A stretch of DNA of 64,000 bases, taken from the NCBI RefSeq assembly GCF_017696175.1, contig NZ_JAAORE010000003.1, positions 124,001-188,000 of the forward strand. The letters run 5' to 3'. The notes beneath the pieces were generated by a model. That model was not told the origin of the DNA and did no database searches. It saw nothing but the letters and a program-made list of their open reading frames with translations. A program made the position numbers and the translations under genes. This stretch comes from Prochlorococcus marinus XMU1404 (GTDB lineage: Bacteria; Cyanobacteriota; Cyanobacteriia; PCC-6307; Cyanobiaceae). Shown one piece after another: positions 55,278 through 62,887 of this stretch (its first letter is position 1; every line of letters starts with the position of its first letter).

Positions 55278-55934
55278 CTAGGAAATACTTTTAATAATTC
55301 TCAGAGCAGCCATTGCCGCTCCGTAACCATTATCTATATTCATAACTGCAATACCTGGAGAACAACTTGACAACATACTATTTAATGCAGTACCCCCGTC
55401 CTTACTAACTCCGTAGCCAACTGAGACAGGCACTGCAATAATGGGTTGTGGCAATAATCCACCCACAACTGTTGCCAAGGCTCCTTCCATCCCAGCACAA
55501 ACTATTAATACATTATATTTATTAATTTCTTCTAACTGACCCATTAATCGATGAAGTCCAGCTACTCCAACATCTATAAAAGATTGACACTTCACTCCAT
55601 AAATTTCAAGCGCTAATTGTGCTTCAAGTGTTACTGCCAAATCACTTGAGCCTCCTGAAATTATAGCAACTTTTTTATTTGTATTGATTTTATTCAAATT
55701 TTTCCCAATTATTAGGCAATTTGCTTCTTCATAGAAACGTGCATCATCATGCAAATCCAAAAGATAATTAGCCTTCTCACTATTAATCCTGGTAATGAAG
55801 ACAACCTCATTTTTACTTAATACACTTTCAGATAATCTCTTTAATTGGTCGATACTCTTGTCTTGCCCCCAAATAGCCTCAATAAGTCCAAGCCTCTCTC
55901 TTCTTTGAAAATCAAACATGATATCAAAATTCAT
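55278..55934 (-). CDS. larB: LarB-like AIR carboxylase-fold protein
   Basis: A 218-residue protein of the LarB family, related to PurE. LarB proteins carboxylate and adenylylate nicotinate adenine dinucleotide on the way to the nickel-pincer cofactor of lactate racemase. Blocks seen are VAIISGGSSDLAVTLEAQLA near 89-108, SFIDVGVAGLHRL and CAGMEGALATVVGGL, with a cluster of conserved glycines. Its start overlaps the upstream gene by 4 nt (ATGA). larA, larC and larE are not in the window, so the role here is open. Confidence 0.8.
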   Translation of the reverse strand: MNFDIMFDFQRRERLGLIEAIWGQDKSIDQLKRLSESVLSKNEVVFITRINSEKANYLLDLHDDARFYEEANCLIIGKNLNKINTNKKVAIISGGSSDLAVTLEAQLALEIYGVKCQSFIDVGVAGLHRLMGQLEEINKYNVLIVCAGMEGALATVVGGLLPQPIIAVPVSVGYGVSKDGGTALNSMLSSCSPGIAVMNIDNGYGAAMAALRIIKSIS

Positions 55935-56377
55935 CTTTGCTTATCTAACTCTCCCTCATAAATTAATTTAAAAGGATTTTCTCCTACATTTAGAGCAGCT
56001 TTAACATTATCTTCAAATTTTTGTTGGACTACATTTACTTCTGACATTGGTATGGTTTTCCATAATTTTTTACTTTTCCAATTTACCAATATTAAAGCTT
56101 CTTCTTTTTCTTTATCCCAAAATAATTGTCTACCCAAAAAACCATCCTGAGAAGATAACCATGGCTCCCATATTTCTTTTTCAGCATTCAACCATGCTGC
56201 TTTTACATCAGCAGGTACTTTAAGTCTTAATTCCTCTATGACCATTTCACTTTGAAAATTATCCATTGTAAGAGCTTTTAAATTGGGAATATCAGATTGA
56301 AAAATTAAAACTACTAAGCAAATTAATAATAAACAAAATCTTTGAATTTTTTTTTTCAAATTTAAATTTAATCTCAT
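55931..56377 (-). CDS. Cyanobacterial TIGR03792-type protein with signal peptide
   Basis: A 148-residue protein. Residues 9-30 are a hydrophobic signal or anchor ([14 protein letters not shown]). The rest has [22 protein letters not shown], then [20 protein letters not shown], an ABM-like ferredoxin fold of the uncharacterised cyanobacterial family (TIGR03792 type). It is coupled at both ends by 4-nt ATGA overlaps: upstream with trmD-ispF and downstream with larB. The function is not known; the protein is likely extracytoplasmic. Confidence 0.75.
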   Translation of the reverse strand: MRLNLNLKKKIQRFCLLLICLVVLIFQSDIPNLKALTMDNFQSEMVIEELRLKVPADVKAAWLNAEKEIWEPWLSSQDGFLGRQLFWDKEKEEALILVNWKSKKLWKTIPMSEVNVVQQKFEDNVKAALNVGENPFKLIYEGELDKQR

Positions 56378-57594
56378 TTTTTCTCAAGAAGAACTACTGA
56401 ATGGCAACTTATACCTTCTTCTCTCCCTTCTGGACCCAATTTTTCATTCGTAGTTGCTTTAATCCCAATTAAATTTTCATCAATATTTAAAATTTCAGAA
56501 ATATTTTTTTTCATTAGTTTTATATGTGGCATGATTTTTGGCCTTTCAGCAACAAGAACACTATCAATATTATTTATTTCCCAACCATCTTGTCTTACCA
56601 AGTCAATTACTTTTGATAACAAAAACAAGCTATCAGCATTTTTCCATTTTTCATCAGATGGGGGGAAATACTTTCCTATGTCGCCCAACGAAAGAGCTCC
56701 CAATAATGCGTCCATTATTGAGTGACTTAAAACATCAGCATCACTATGCCCATCCAATCCTAAACTTTCAGGGTGATGCAATTTTACACCTCCAATAATT
56801 AAATCTCTATCCTTTACTAATCTGTGAATATCGTATCCATTACCTATTCTAAATTTCATGAATTGATTATTTTCTTTTATTATTCTCTTACTTTGTGGGG
56901 ATTTTTTGTAGTTTTCATTTGAAATTAAGTCACTTCTTCTCTCCAATGTTCTTTCAAAACTTTTTTTTCTTCTCCACGATTTAATCTCTTCATGATTACC
57001 GCTCACTAAAATATCTGGCACTTTCATATCTTTAAAAGTTAAAGGCCTTGTGTATTGAGGATATTCTAATAAAGAGGAATTATGACTCTCATCGACTAAG
57101 GAGTCTGGATCACCAAGAGTTCCTGGTAATAACCTAGTCAAACCATTAATTATTGATATAGCAGGAATTTCACCTCCAGAAAGGACATAATCGCCTATCG
57201 ATATCTCTTCATCAGCTAAACATCTAATCCTTTCATCAAAACCTTCATATTGACCACAAATAATTATTATTTGATCCAAAGTGGTCCATCTCGCAAGATC
57301 CTTTTGCTTTAAAACTTTACCCTGAGGGGTCATCAGCAAAGTTTTACTTTTAGGTGATTTTCTAATTGATTCATAAGCCTTATAAATAGGTTCAGGTTTT
57401 AATACCATTCCTGCTCCTCCTCCATAAGGCTTATCGTCTACTTGTCTGTAAGAACCTTCTCCATATTCTCTTAAATCATGTAAATTTACATCGATCAAAT
57501 TCTTATCTAGAGCTCTTGTTATGACCCCTAAATTATTTATTAATTCAAAAGCTTTAGGGAACAATGTAATTACATCAAAATTAAAACCACTCAT
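56374..57594 (-). CDS. trmD: TrmD-IspF in-frame fusion: tRNA m1G37 methyltransferase / MECDP synthase
   Basis: One 406-residue frame encodes two enzymes. Residues 1 to about 235 are TrmD, with [13 protein letters not shown] at the start, the trefoil-knot blocks [24 protein letters not shown] and [14 protein letters not shown], and it makes m1G37 in tRNA. From residue 246 ([14 protein letters not shown]) the frame is IspF, the 2-C-methyl-D-erythritol 2,4-cyclodiphosphate synthase of isoprenoid synthesis, with the metal ligands in DIHRL and [13 protein letters not shown]. The linker of about 15 residues is Lys/Ser/Asn-rich. No stop lies between the halves. IspF could also be translated separately from the ATG at 56859. 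Confidence 0.9.
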   Translation of the reverse strand: MSGFNFDVITLFPKAFELINNLGVITRALDKNLIDVNLHDLREYGEGSYRQVDDKPYGGGAGMVLKPEPIYKAYESIRKSPKSKTLLMTPQGKVLKQKDLARWTTLDQIIIICGQYEGFDERIRCLADEEISIGDYVLSGGEIPAISIINGLTRLLPGTLGDPDSLVDESHNSSLLEYPQYTRPLTFKDMKVPDILVSGNHEEIKSWRRKKSFERTLERRSDLISNENYKKSPQSKRIIKENNQFMKFRIGNGYDIHRLVKDRDLIIGGVKLHHPESLGLDGHSDADVLSHSIMDALLGALSLGDIGKYFPPSDEKWKNADSLFLLSKVIDLVRQDGWEINNIDSVLVAERPKIMPHIKLMKKNISEILNIDENLIGIKATTNEKLGPEGREEGISCHSVVLLEKK

Positions 57595-58506
57595 CTAGAA
57601 TTCTTCCTCGAAACCAAACTCAATTAACCTTGATTCTTTTTTTCTCCAATTTGGAACAACTTTCACAAACAACTCTAGGTGAACTGGACCATCAATTAAT
57701 TTTGACATATTTGATCTTGCTGACTGACCAATCATTTTTAACATTGAACCTTTCTTTCCAATAAGAATGCCTTTTTGAGTGGACCTTTCAACAATAATAG
57801 TAGCCAAAATAGCTGTAAAAACTTTTCCATTTTTCCTTTTAATTTCCTCTCTCTTTTCTATCTTTACTGCGACACTATGAGGTACTTCTTCTCTTGTATT
57901 TTTTAATACCTGTTCTCTTACTAAATCAGATAATAAGTTATCTAATGGTTGGTCGCAAATCGTCTCTTCGCCATAAAGTTTTGGTCCCTCAGGAAGAAAA
58001 TTTAGAGCCATATCGACTAGTTCAGAACATCCTTCACCTTGAGAAGCACTTACAACTTGAAAGTTTCTATTAATTCCAAAAAATCTTCTATATTGATCTA
58101 ATCGTAAATTCCTAAATTCTTTATTTACCAAATCCCACTTATTTAATGCAACAATAAACTCAGTTTTATTTGCGAGCAGAAAGTTCAAAATATATTCATC
58201 ACCTCTTCCAGGTTCTTCACTTGAATCAATTACAAAAATGACCATATCAACTCCATTAATTGCAGATTTTGCGTTTTTTACTAATATCTCACCAAGTCGA
58301 TGATGAGGTTTATGCACGCCAGGCGTATCGACAAAAATTATTTGCCCATCGTTTGTAGTAAGTATTCCCTTTAATTTATTTCTTGTAGTTTGCGCTATTG
58401 GAGAAGTAATTGTTATTTTTTCTCCAATCAATTTATTTATTAAAGTAGATTTACCCACATTTGGCCTTCCTAGTAAAGTTACAAACCCAGATCTATAATT
58501 GGTCAA
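57595..58506 (-). CDS. era: GTPase Era
   Basis: GTPase for 16S rRNA maturation and 30S assembly. The 303-residue protein has G1 GRPNVGKST near residue 13, G2 in TSPIAQTTRNKL, G3 DTPGVHK near 60, G4 NKWD near 123, and a C-terminal KH domain with GKKGSMLKMIGQSARSNM. The length is normal. The next gene on the strand, trmD-ispF, starts directly after the stop codon. Upstream, 38 bp separate it from a divergent hypothetical gene. Confidence 0.95.
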   Translation of the reverse strand: MTNYRSGFVTLLGRPNVGKSTLINKLIGEKITITSPIAQTTRNKLKGILTTNDGQIIFVDTPGVHKPHHRLGEILVKNAKSAINGVDMVIFVIDSSEEPGRGDEYILNFLLANKTEFIVALNKWDLVNKEFRNLRLDQYRRFFGINRNFQVVSASQGEGCSELVDMALNFLPEGPKLYGEETICDQPLDNLLSDLVREQVLKNTREEVPHSVAVKIEKREEIKRKNGKVFTAILATIIVERSTQKGILIGKKGSMLKMIGQSARSNMSKLIDGPVHLELFVKVVPNWRKKESRLIEFGFEEEF

Positions 58507-58544
58507 AGACTTTTAATGCATCAATAATAAAATTCTGATCAAAA

Positions 58545-59072
58545 ATGGAAAAAAAAACCATAGATTTAAAAGAAGCTTCGTTCACGCAAGCGATAAACAT
58601 ATCCGCACAATGGTGCAAAGAGTGGAGTGAAGATCTACTCAGCGAAGAGGTTTTAGCAGATAGAATCGCAGAGCTAACTAAAACAAGAAATGGACTAAGA
58701 GGATTTTTTGCATATGCTTTATCAGATAAAGATTGTTTTTTATTAGATAAACTTCCTTTTTCACTAATTTACAAACTGAACGAAGGTGGTGATGCTGTAA
58801 CAGACATAGTAGTGAAAAATTTAATAATGAGTTCCGCTCAAATTATTATTCATCGAAGAGAAAATAATAATGAATATGAGATGAATTCAGAGAATATTTC
58901 AGATAGATGTAAAAATATTTTGAGACTCTTAGAAACAAAGTCAGTTACAAAGAATATTAATCATGTCCTTAAAGAGCTAGATAATATGGGAAATAGTTTT
59001 GATAATTCAAAAAAGTATGACTACGAGCAAAAAGAATTTATAAAAAAACAAATTCTTGATATTGCCCAATAA
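58545..59072 (+). CDS. Conserved hypothetical protein (175 aa)
   Basis: A 175-residue protein without signal or membrane segment. The N-terminal part has FTQAINISAQWCKEWSEDL, the middle LVLAD-type acidic helices with GLRGFFAYALSDKDCFLLDK near 56, and the C-terminal part a Lys/Asn-rich helix. The family was not recognised; the sequence resembles conserved cyanobacterial proteins of unknown role. It is divergent from era and ends in a strong terminator shared with the BI-1-type gene. Confidence 0.6.
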   Translation: MEKKTIDLKEASFTQAINISAQWCKEWSEDLLSEEVLADRIAELTKTRNGLRGFFAYALSDKDCFLLDKLPFSLIYKLNEGGDAVTDIVVKNLIMSSAQIIIHRRENNNEYEMNSENISDRCKNILRLLETKSVTKNINHVLKELDNMGNSFDNSKKYDYEQKEFIKKQILDIAQ

Positions 59073-59103
59073 AAAAGCGTAGATTGGTGTCTACGCCTTT
59101 TTT
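59071..59103. terminator. Bidirectional rho-independent terminator
   Basis: A 7-bp perfect stem GCGTAGA/TCTACGC at 59077-59083 and 59090-59096 encloses a TTGGTG loop. It is flanked by A6 on one side and T6 on the other, so it can end transcripts in both directions. It lies between the convergent genes ending at 59072 and 59125, where such a structure is expected. Confidence 0.88.
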
Positions 59104-59124
59104 AAAGAATTTAAATCAGGGAAT

Positions 59125-59853
59125 CTAATCTCTTCTTCCGCCGCCATTTAGTGCAATCATCAACCTAAGAATAAATACAAATAGATTTATATAAGTTAAG
59201 TACATCCCAAGAGCTCCTGCTAGGTATTGATCATCGCTATATCTTCTTGGCATAGTATAAAAATCAACAAAAGACATCGCAACAAATAAAACTGTTCCAA
59301 ATCCCGCTATTAGTAATTCGAAACCACCTGTTCCAAATGCTGGAGAAAAGATACTCCCAACTAACTGAATTACCATTGCGATAACAAGTCCAATCAACCC
59401 GAGGCCAACAACTCCGCTTAGTGCCTGGCCAACATTATCGCTCATCCTTTGACCAGTATAAGAAGCGATAATAAATGTAATTCCTGTAGCTAATGCTGCG
59501 GTGGCAATGGATCCCACACCGATAGTTAGTGCTGCATAAGCAATAATTCCACTTAAAGTAAATCCAGTAAGCAAACTATATGTAGCCAAGAGAGGTAAGG
59601 CCTTGGTGTTATTTGCATTATTAGCTGCGCTAGAAGCTACAAAAAACAAAACTAATTGTGCAATAATTGCTACTAAAAATAAAGGTCCGTATATTGGGCT
59701 TTGAGAAAGAGCCAACCCTCCAAGCGCACCGAAGGCTGTTAAACCCATTCCACCGCCTACGTAAGGTAAAGCTTTTTGAACAACATTAGGCCCAACAATT
59801 GCACTAGTTTGTGCTTCACGAATAGCTTGATTGAAATTACTACTTGCTGGCAT
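59125..59853 (-). CDS. Bax inhibitor-1 family membrane protein
   Basis: A 242-residue protein with about seven membrane helices spread from residue 30 to the end. The family pattern includes AALATGITFIIASYTGQRMSD and the late FVDFYTMPRRYSDDQYLAGA plus YLTYINLFVFILRLM, as in the BI-1/YccA/YbhL group. Family members are membrane channels or stress-related proteins. It is on the cytoplasmic or thylakoid membrane; the physiological role is unknown. It is transcribed toward the terminator at 59071-59103. Confidence 0.88.
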   Translation of the reverse strand: MPASSNFNQAIREAQTSAIVGPNVVQKALPYVGGGMGLTAFGALGGLALSQSPIYGPLFLVAIIAQLVLFFVASSAANNANNTKALPLLATYSLLTGFTLSGIIAYAALTIGVGSIATAALATGITFIIASYTGQRMSDNVGQALSGVVGLGLIGLVIAMVIQLVGSIFSPAFGTGGFELLIAGFGTVLFVAMSFVDFYTMPRRYSDDQYLAGALGMYLTYINLFVFILRLMIALNGGGRRD

Positions 59854-59927
59854 TTTTTTTTATTAAATATGAATCCATTCTACTTGATTTTTAAAATTTC
59901 AGGGTACGGATCTCCAGAGTTATAAAG

Positions 59928-60884
59928 TTATTTATAAGCCTCAATAATTTTCTGAACCAAAGGATGACGAACTACATCATCAACAGTTAGAAAACAAAAT
60001 TTTATACCTTCAGTTTCAGAGAAAATTCTCGATGCTTCAATGAGGCCGCTTTCCTGATCTTTTTTTAAATCAATTTGTGTGATATCTCCGTTTACAACCA
60101 TTTTTGATCTCTCTCCTAATCTGGTCAAAAACATTCTCATTTGAGAGCAAGTAGTATTTTGTGCTTCATCCAAGATAATTAAAGAATTATCTAAGGTTCT
60201 TCCTCTCATAAATGCCAAAGGAGCAACTTCAATAATTCCCTTGTCAATTAATGAATTTGTTCTATCAAACCCGAAAATACTATGTAAAGAATCAAATAGG
60301 GGTCTTAAATATGGATCTACTTTTTGTTGCAAATCACCAGGTAGAAATCCCAAACTTTCACCAGCTTCTACAGCTGGTCTGGTTAAAACAATTTTTTCAA
60401 TTTTTTTCTCGTTCAATAGCCTTGCCGCGCAAACAGTGGCTAAAAATGTCTTACCAGTTCCAGCTGGGCCAATTGCGAACGTAAGATCAAAGTTTTCAAT
60501 TGATTCAACATATTCTTTTTGCCTTATGGTTCTTGGTCTCAAAAATTTTCCTTCTTTGGAACGTGCGAGAATTTTTTTTCCAAGTTCAGCATGTGAAGAC
60601 GATTCACCCATATTTAAAGAACTTAAAGCCGCTTTAAGATCTACCTCTGGGACTTCTAACCCTTGTTCCCAAATTGGTCTTGTTAGTTCTACTAATGCTG
60701 AGGCTCTCTCAATTTTAGATATAACGCCGTTCATCTCAAGTTGTAAGCCTCTTATTGTTAAAGAAACTCCTGTAAGAGACTCAAATTTTTTTAAGAACGA
60801 ATTACCAGGTCCAGATAATGCTGTAGCGGCATCAGAGCTTGGCAAATCAATTTTGAAGTGACCAGTTTTGGAAACTTCCTTCAT
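59928..60884 (-). CDS. phoH: PhoH-family ATPase
   Basis: A 318-residue PhoH-like protein, probably an RNA-associated ATPase. An N-terminal KH-like region (residues 30-110) is followed by the Walker A FAIGPAGTGKTFLATV near 137, LTRPAVEAGESLGFLPGD near 168, and Walker B IILDEAQNTTCSQMRMFLTR near 236. It begins 36 bp after rpsP on the same strand, and ffh precedes rpsP, so the three genes may be co-transcribed. No Pho box was seen in the short upstream gap. Confidence 0.93.
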   Translation of the reverse strand: MKEVSKTGHFKIDLPSSDAATALSGPGNSFLKKFESLTGVSLTIRGLQLEMNGVISKIERASALVELTRPIWEQGLEVPEVDLKAALSSLNMGESSSHAELGKKILARSKEGKFLRPRTIRQKEYVESIENFDLTFAIGPAGTGKTFLATVCAARLLNEKKIEKIVLTRPAVEAGESLGFLPGDLQQKVDPYLRPLFDSLHSIFGFDRTNSLIDKGIIEVAPLAFMRGRTLDNSLIILDEAQNTTCSQMRMFLTRLGERSKMVVNGDITQIDLKKDQESGLIEASRIFSETEGIKFCFLTVDDVVRHPLVQKIIEAYK

Positions 60885-60920
60885 CTAGTTATTGAATAAG
60901 AATAAAAATTTATCAAATCA

Positions 60921-61307
60921 CTAGCTTTCAGCTTCATTACTCTCGCTTACAGCTTCATTACTCTCGCTTTCAGCTTTACTACTATCATTTTCTTCGTCTT
61001 TAGTTTTAGCCTTAGCTAATTTTTCCTTCTCTAACTTTGCTTTACCAATTGCGATAGAGGGTCTTTCTATTTTTTCTAATAACCCTCCCTTTTCTAATAA
61101 AGTTCTCACAACATCAGTTGGCTGAGCACCTTGAGTAAGTCTTTTTCTTAAAGCTTCTGTGTCAAGCCTGGTTTCCTTAGTTCTTGGATTATAAAAACCT
61201 AGTTCTTGTAGAGGTCTACCATCTCTTCTGGAAGTACTATTGCATGCAACAATTCTGAAACTTGCCTCTTTTTTCTTTCCAAAGCGCTTAAGGCGCAATT
61301 TAATCAT
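60921..61307 (-). CDS. rpsP: 30S ribosomal protein S16 with long acidic tail
   Basis: Ribosomal protein of the 30S subunit. The first 80 residues are the S16 core: [20 protein letters not shown] and [13 protein letters not shown]. At 128 residues it is longer than the ~82 of E. coli S16. The extra tail from about residue 85 is Lys/Glu-rich and ends in a repeated SESNEA motif encoded by a 20-bp direct repeat (60929-60948 and 60950-60969, 21-nt period). The tail is likely disordered; its role is unknown. Confidence 0.94.
   Translation of the reverse strand: MIKLRLKRFGKKKEASFRIVACNSTSRRDGRPLQELGFYNPRTKETRLDTEALRKRLTQGAQPTDVVRTLLEKGGLLEKIERPSIAIGKAKLEKEKLAKAKTKDEENDSSKAESESNEAVSESNEAES
60929..60969. 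repeat. 21-nt direct repeat in rpsP tail
   Basis: Two copies of a 20-bp identical sequence with a 21-nt period lie at 60929-60948 and 60950-60969. They encode SESNEA twice at the C-terminus of S16. The period of seven codons keeps the frame, so copy-number change would only lengthen or shorten the tail. Confidence 0.8.
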
Positions 61308-61361
61308 CTTTAATTAATACATTTTTAATAATAATATCATTTAAAGGTAAAAAAAAAGAAA

Positions 61362-62840
61362 CTATAAATCAGCAAAACCTTTTTTCTTTTTATTATTTTT
61401 GGTTTTTTTCATTGATTTATTACTACTCATTCCTCCCATACCCGGCATTCCTCCCATACCTGGCATTCCTCCCATACCTGGCATTCCTCCCATACCTGGC
61501 ATTCCTCCCATGCCTGGCATTCCACCCATGCCTGGCATTCCACCATTAGACATTTGTTTCATAAAACCTCTCATTCTTTGAAAATCAGCTAATACTTTAT
61601 CTACATCTTTTGCTGCATAGCCACTACCCTGAGCGATTCTTTGTCTTCTAGATGGCTGCGCAGCTAAAACTTCAGGTTTTTGTTTCTCCTCCAGAGTCAT
61701 TGAAGAAATCATTGATTCTATTTTCTTTAGTTGATCTTCTCCATCTTTTATCATTCCTTCATCGATTTTATTCATTCCAGGTATTAATTTGATCAAACCA
61801 CCAAGTGATCCCATCCTTTTAATTAATCTCATTTGCTTAACAAAATCATTAAAGTCAAAAGTTGCTTCTTGAAGTTTCTTCTGCATCGCTTCTGCATCAG
61901 CAAGCTCTACCTCTTTTTGGGCTTTTTCAACAAGTGTCAATACATCACCCATACCTAAAATTCTGCTAGCCATTCTTTCTGGATGGAATGGTTGTAGAGC
62001 CTCAATTTTTTCGCCTACACCAATAAATTTAATGGGTTTACCACTTATTTTTCTTATTGATAATGCGGCTCCTCCTCTTGAGTCGCCATCCAACTTAGTT
62101 AGTATCGCCCCTGAGATTCCAACTTTTTCATGAAATGACTTTGTTAGGTCAGCAGCTTCTTGCCCAATCATTGAATCAACAACAAGTAAAACTTCATCAG
62201 GATTAGAAACTTCTTTAATCCGAACCATTTCACTCATCATTGAATCATCAATTTGCAATCTTCCTGCAGTGTCAATAATGATTGAGTTAAAGCTATTTTC
62301 ACTCGCATAATTCAATGCATCCTTAGTTATCTCTTCTGGCTTGCTATTTTTTTCTTTCGCTGAAAAAACTTCTAAGTCATATTGACTTCCTAATGTTTTA
62401 AGTTGCTCCACAGCTGCTGGTCGATAAATATCAGCAGCCACCAAAAGAACTTTTTTTTCTTTTTCCTTCAAATAAAGACCTAATTTTCCTGTCGCAGTTG
62501 TTTTACCAGCTCCTTGGAGTCCAGCCATTAAAATCACTGTTGGACTATTTTGATTTTCTTTTAGTGGAGCATTTTCATTCCCCATAATATTAATCAATTC
62601 TTTATTTACAACTTCTATAAATTTTTGACCAGGGTTTACACCCCTTACAACTTCTTCTCCGATAGCTTTATCTTTAACATCTGCTATAAACTCTTTTACC
62701 ACAGACAAACTAACATCTGCATCGAGTAGAGCTCTTTTCACCTCATTTAAGGCATTATTGATATTATTTTCACTAATTTTTGCATCACCTCTTAAACCTT
62801 TTACTGCGTCTTCAAAGCGTGATGAGAGTTCATCAAACAT
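61362..62840 (-). CDS. ffh: Signal recognition particle protein Ffh
   Basis: SRP54 GTPase that targets ribosomes making membrane proteins. The 492-residue protein has the N domain, the G domain with GLQGAGKTTATGKLGLYL near 108, DTAGRLQID near 188 and TKLDGDSRGGAALSI near 246, and the Met-rich M domain from about 300 with RRQRIAQGSGYAAKDVDK. The C-terminal end has six GGMPGM units encoded by an 18-bp tandem repeat. SRP54 M domains are often Met/Gly-rich, but the regularity here is striking. Confidence 0.95.
   Translation of the reverse strand: MFDELSSRFEDAVKGLRGDAKISENNINNALNEVKRALLDADVSLSVVKEFIADVKDKAIGEEVVRGVNPGQKFIEVVNKELINIMGNENAPLKENQNSPTVILMAGLQGAGKTTATGKLGLYLKEKEKKVLLVAADIYRPAAVEQLKTLGSQYDLEVFSAKEKNSKPEEITKDALNYASENSFNSIIIDTAGRLQIDDSMMSEMVRIKEVSNPDEVLLVVDSMIGQEAADLTKSFHEKVGISGAILTKLDGDSRGGAALSIRKISGKPIKFIGVGEKIEALQPFHPERMASRILGMGDVLTLVEKAQKEVELADAEAMQKKLQEATFDFNDFVKQMRLIKRMGSLGGLIKLIPGMNKIDEGMIKDGEDQLKKIESMISSMTLEEKQKPEVLAAQPSRRQRIAQGSGYAAKDVDKVLADFQRMRGFMKQMSNGGMPGMGGMPGMGGMPGMGGMPGMGGMPGMGGMPGMGGMSSNKSMKKTKNNKKKKGFADL
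61437..61544 (-). repeat. Six-unit 18-bp tandem repeat in ffh
   Basis: Six consecutive 18-nt units encode (GGMPGM)6 on the minus strand from 61544 down to 61437. The units differ only by single synonymous changes (for example CCTGGC against CCCGGC and TCCTCCC against TCCACCC). The last copies are the most alike. In-frame length variation among strains is likely. Confidence 0.9.
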
Positions 62841-62887
62841 TATTAAATAGTAATTTCAGTCATTATAGATGATCTAGCAGTTTATAC

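Noticed and set aside
60241-60861. Plus-strand 206-codon frame antisense to phoH
   Set aside because: Shadow of phoH; the Ser/Pro-rich composition is that of reverse-strand noise.
61437-61544. CRISPR-like repeat pattern
   Set aside because: The units are contiguous without spacers and encode an in-frame Gly-Met-Pro repeat of Ffh.
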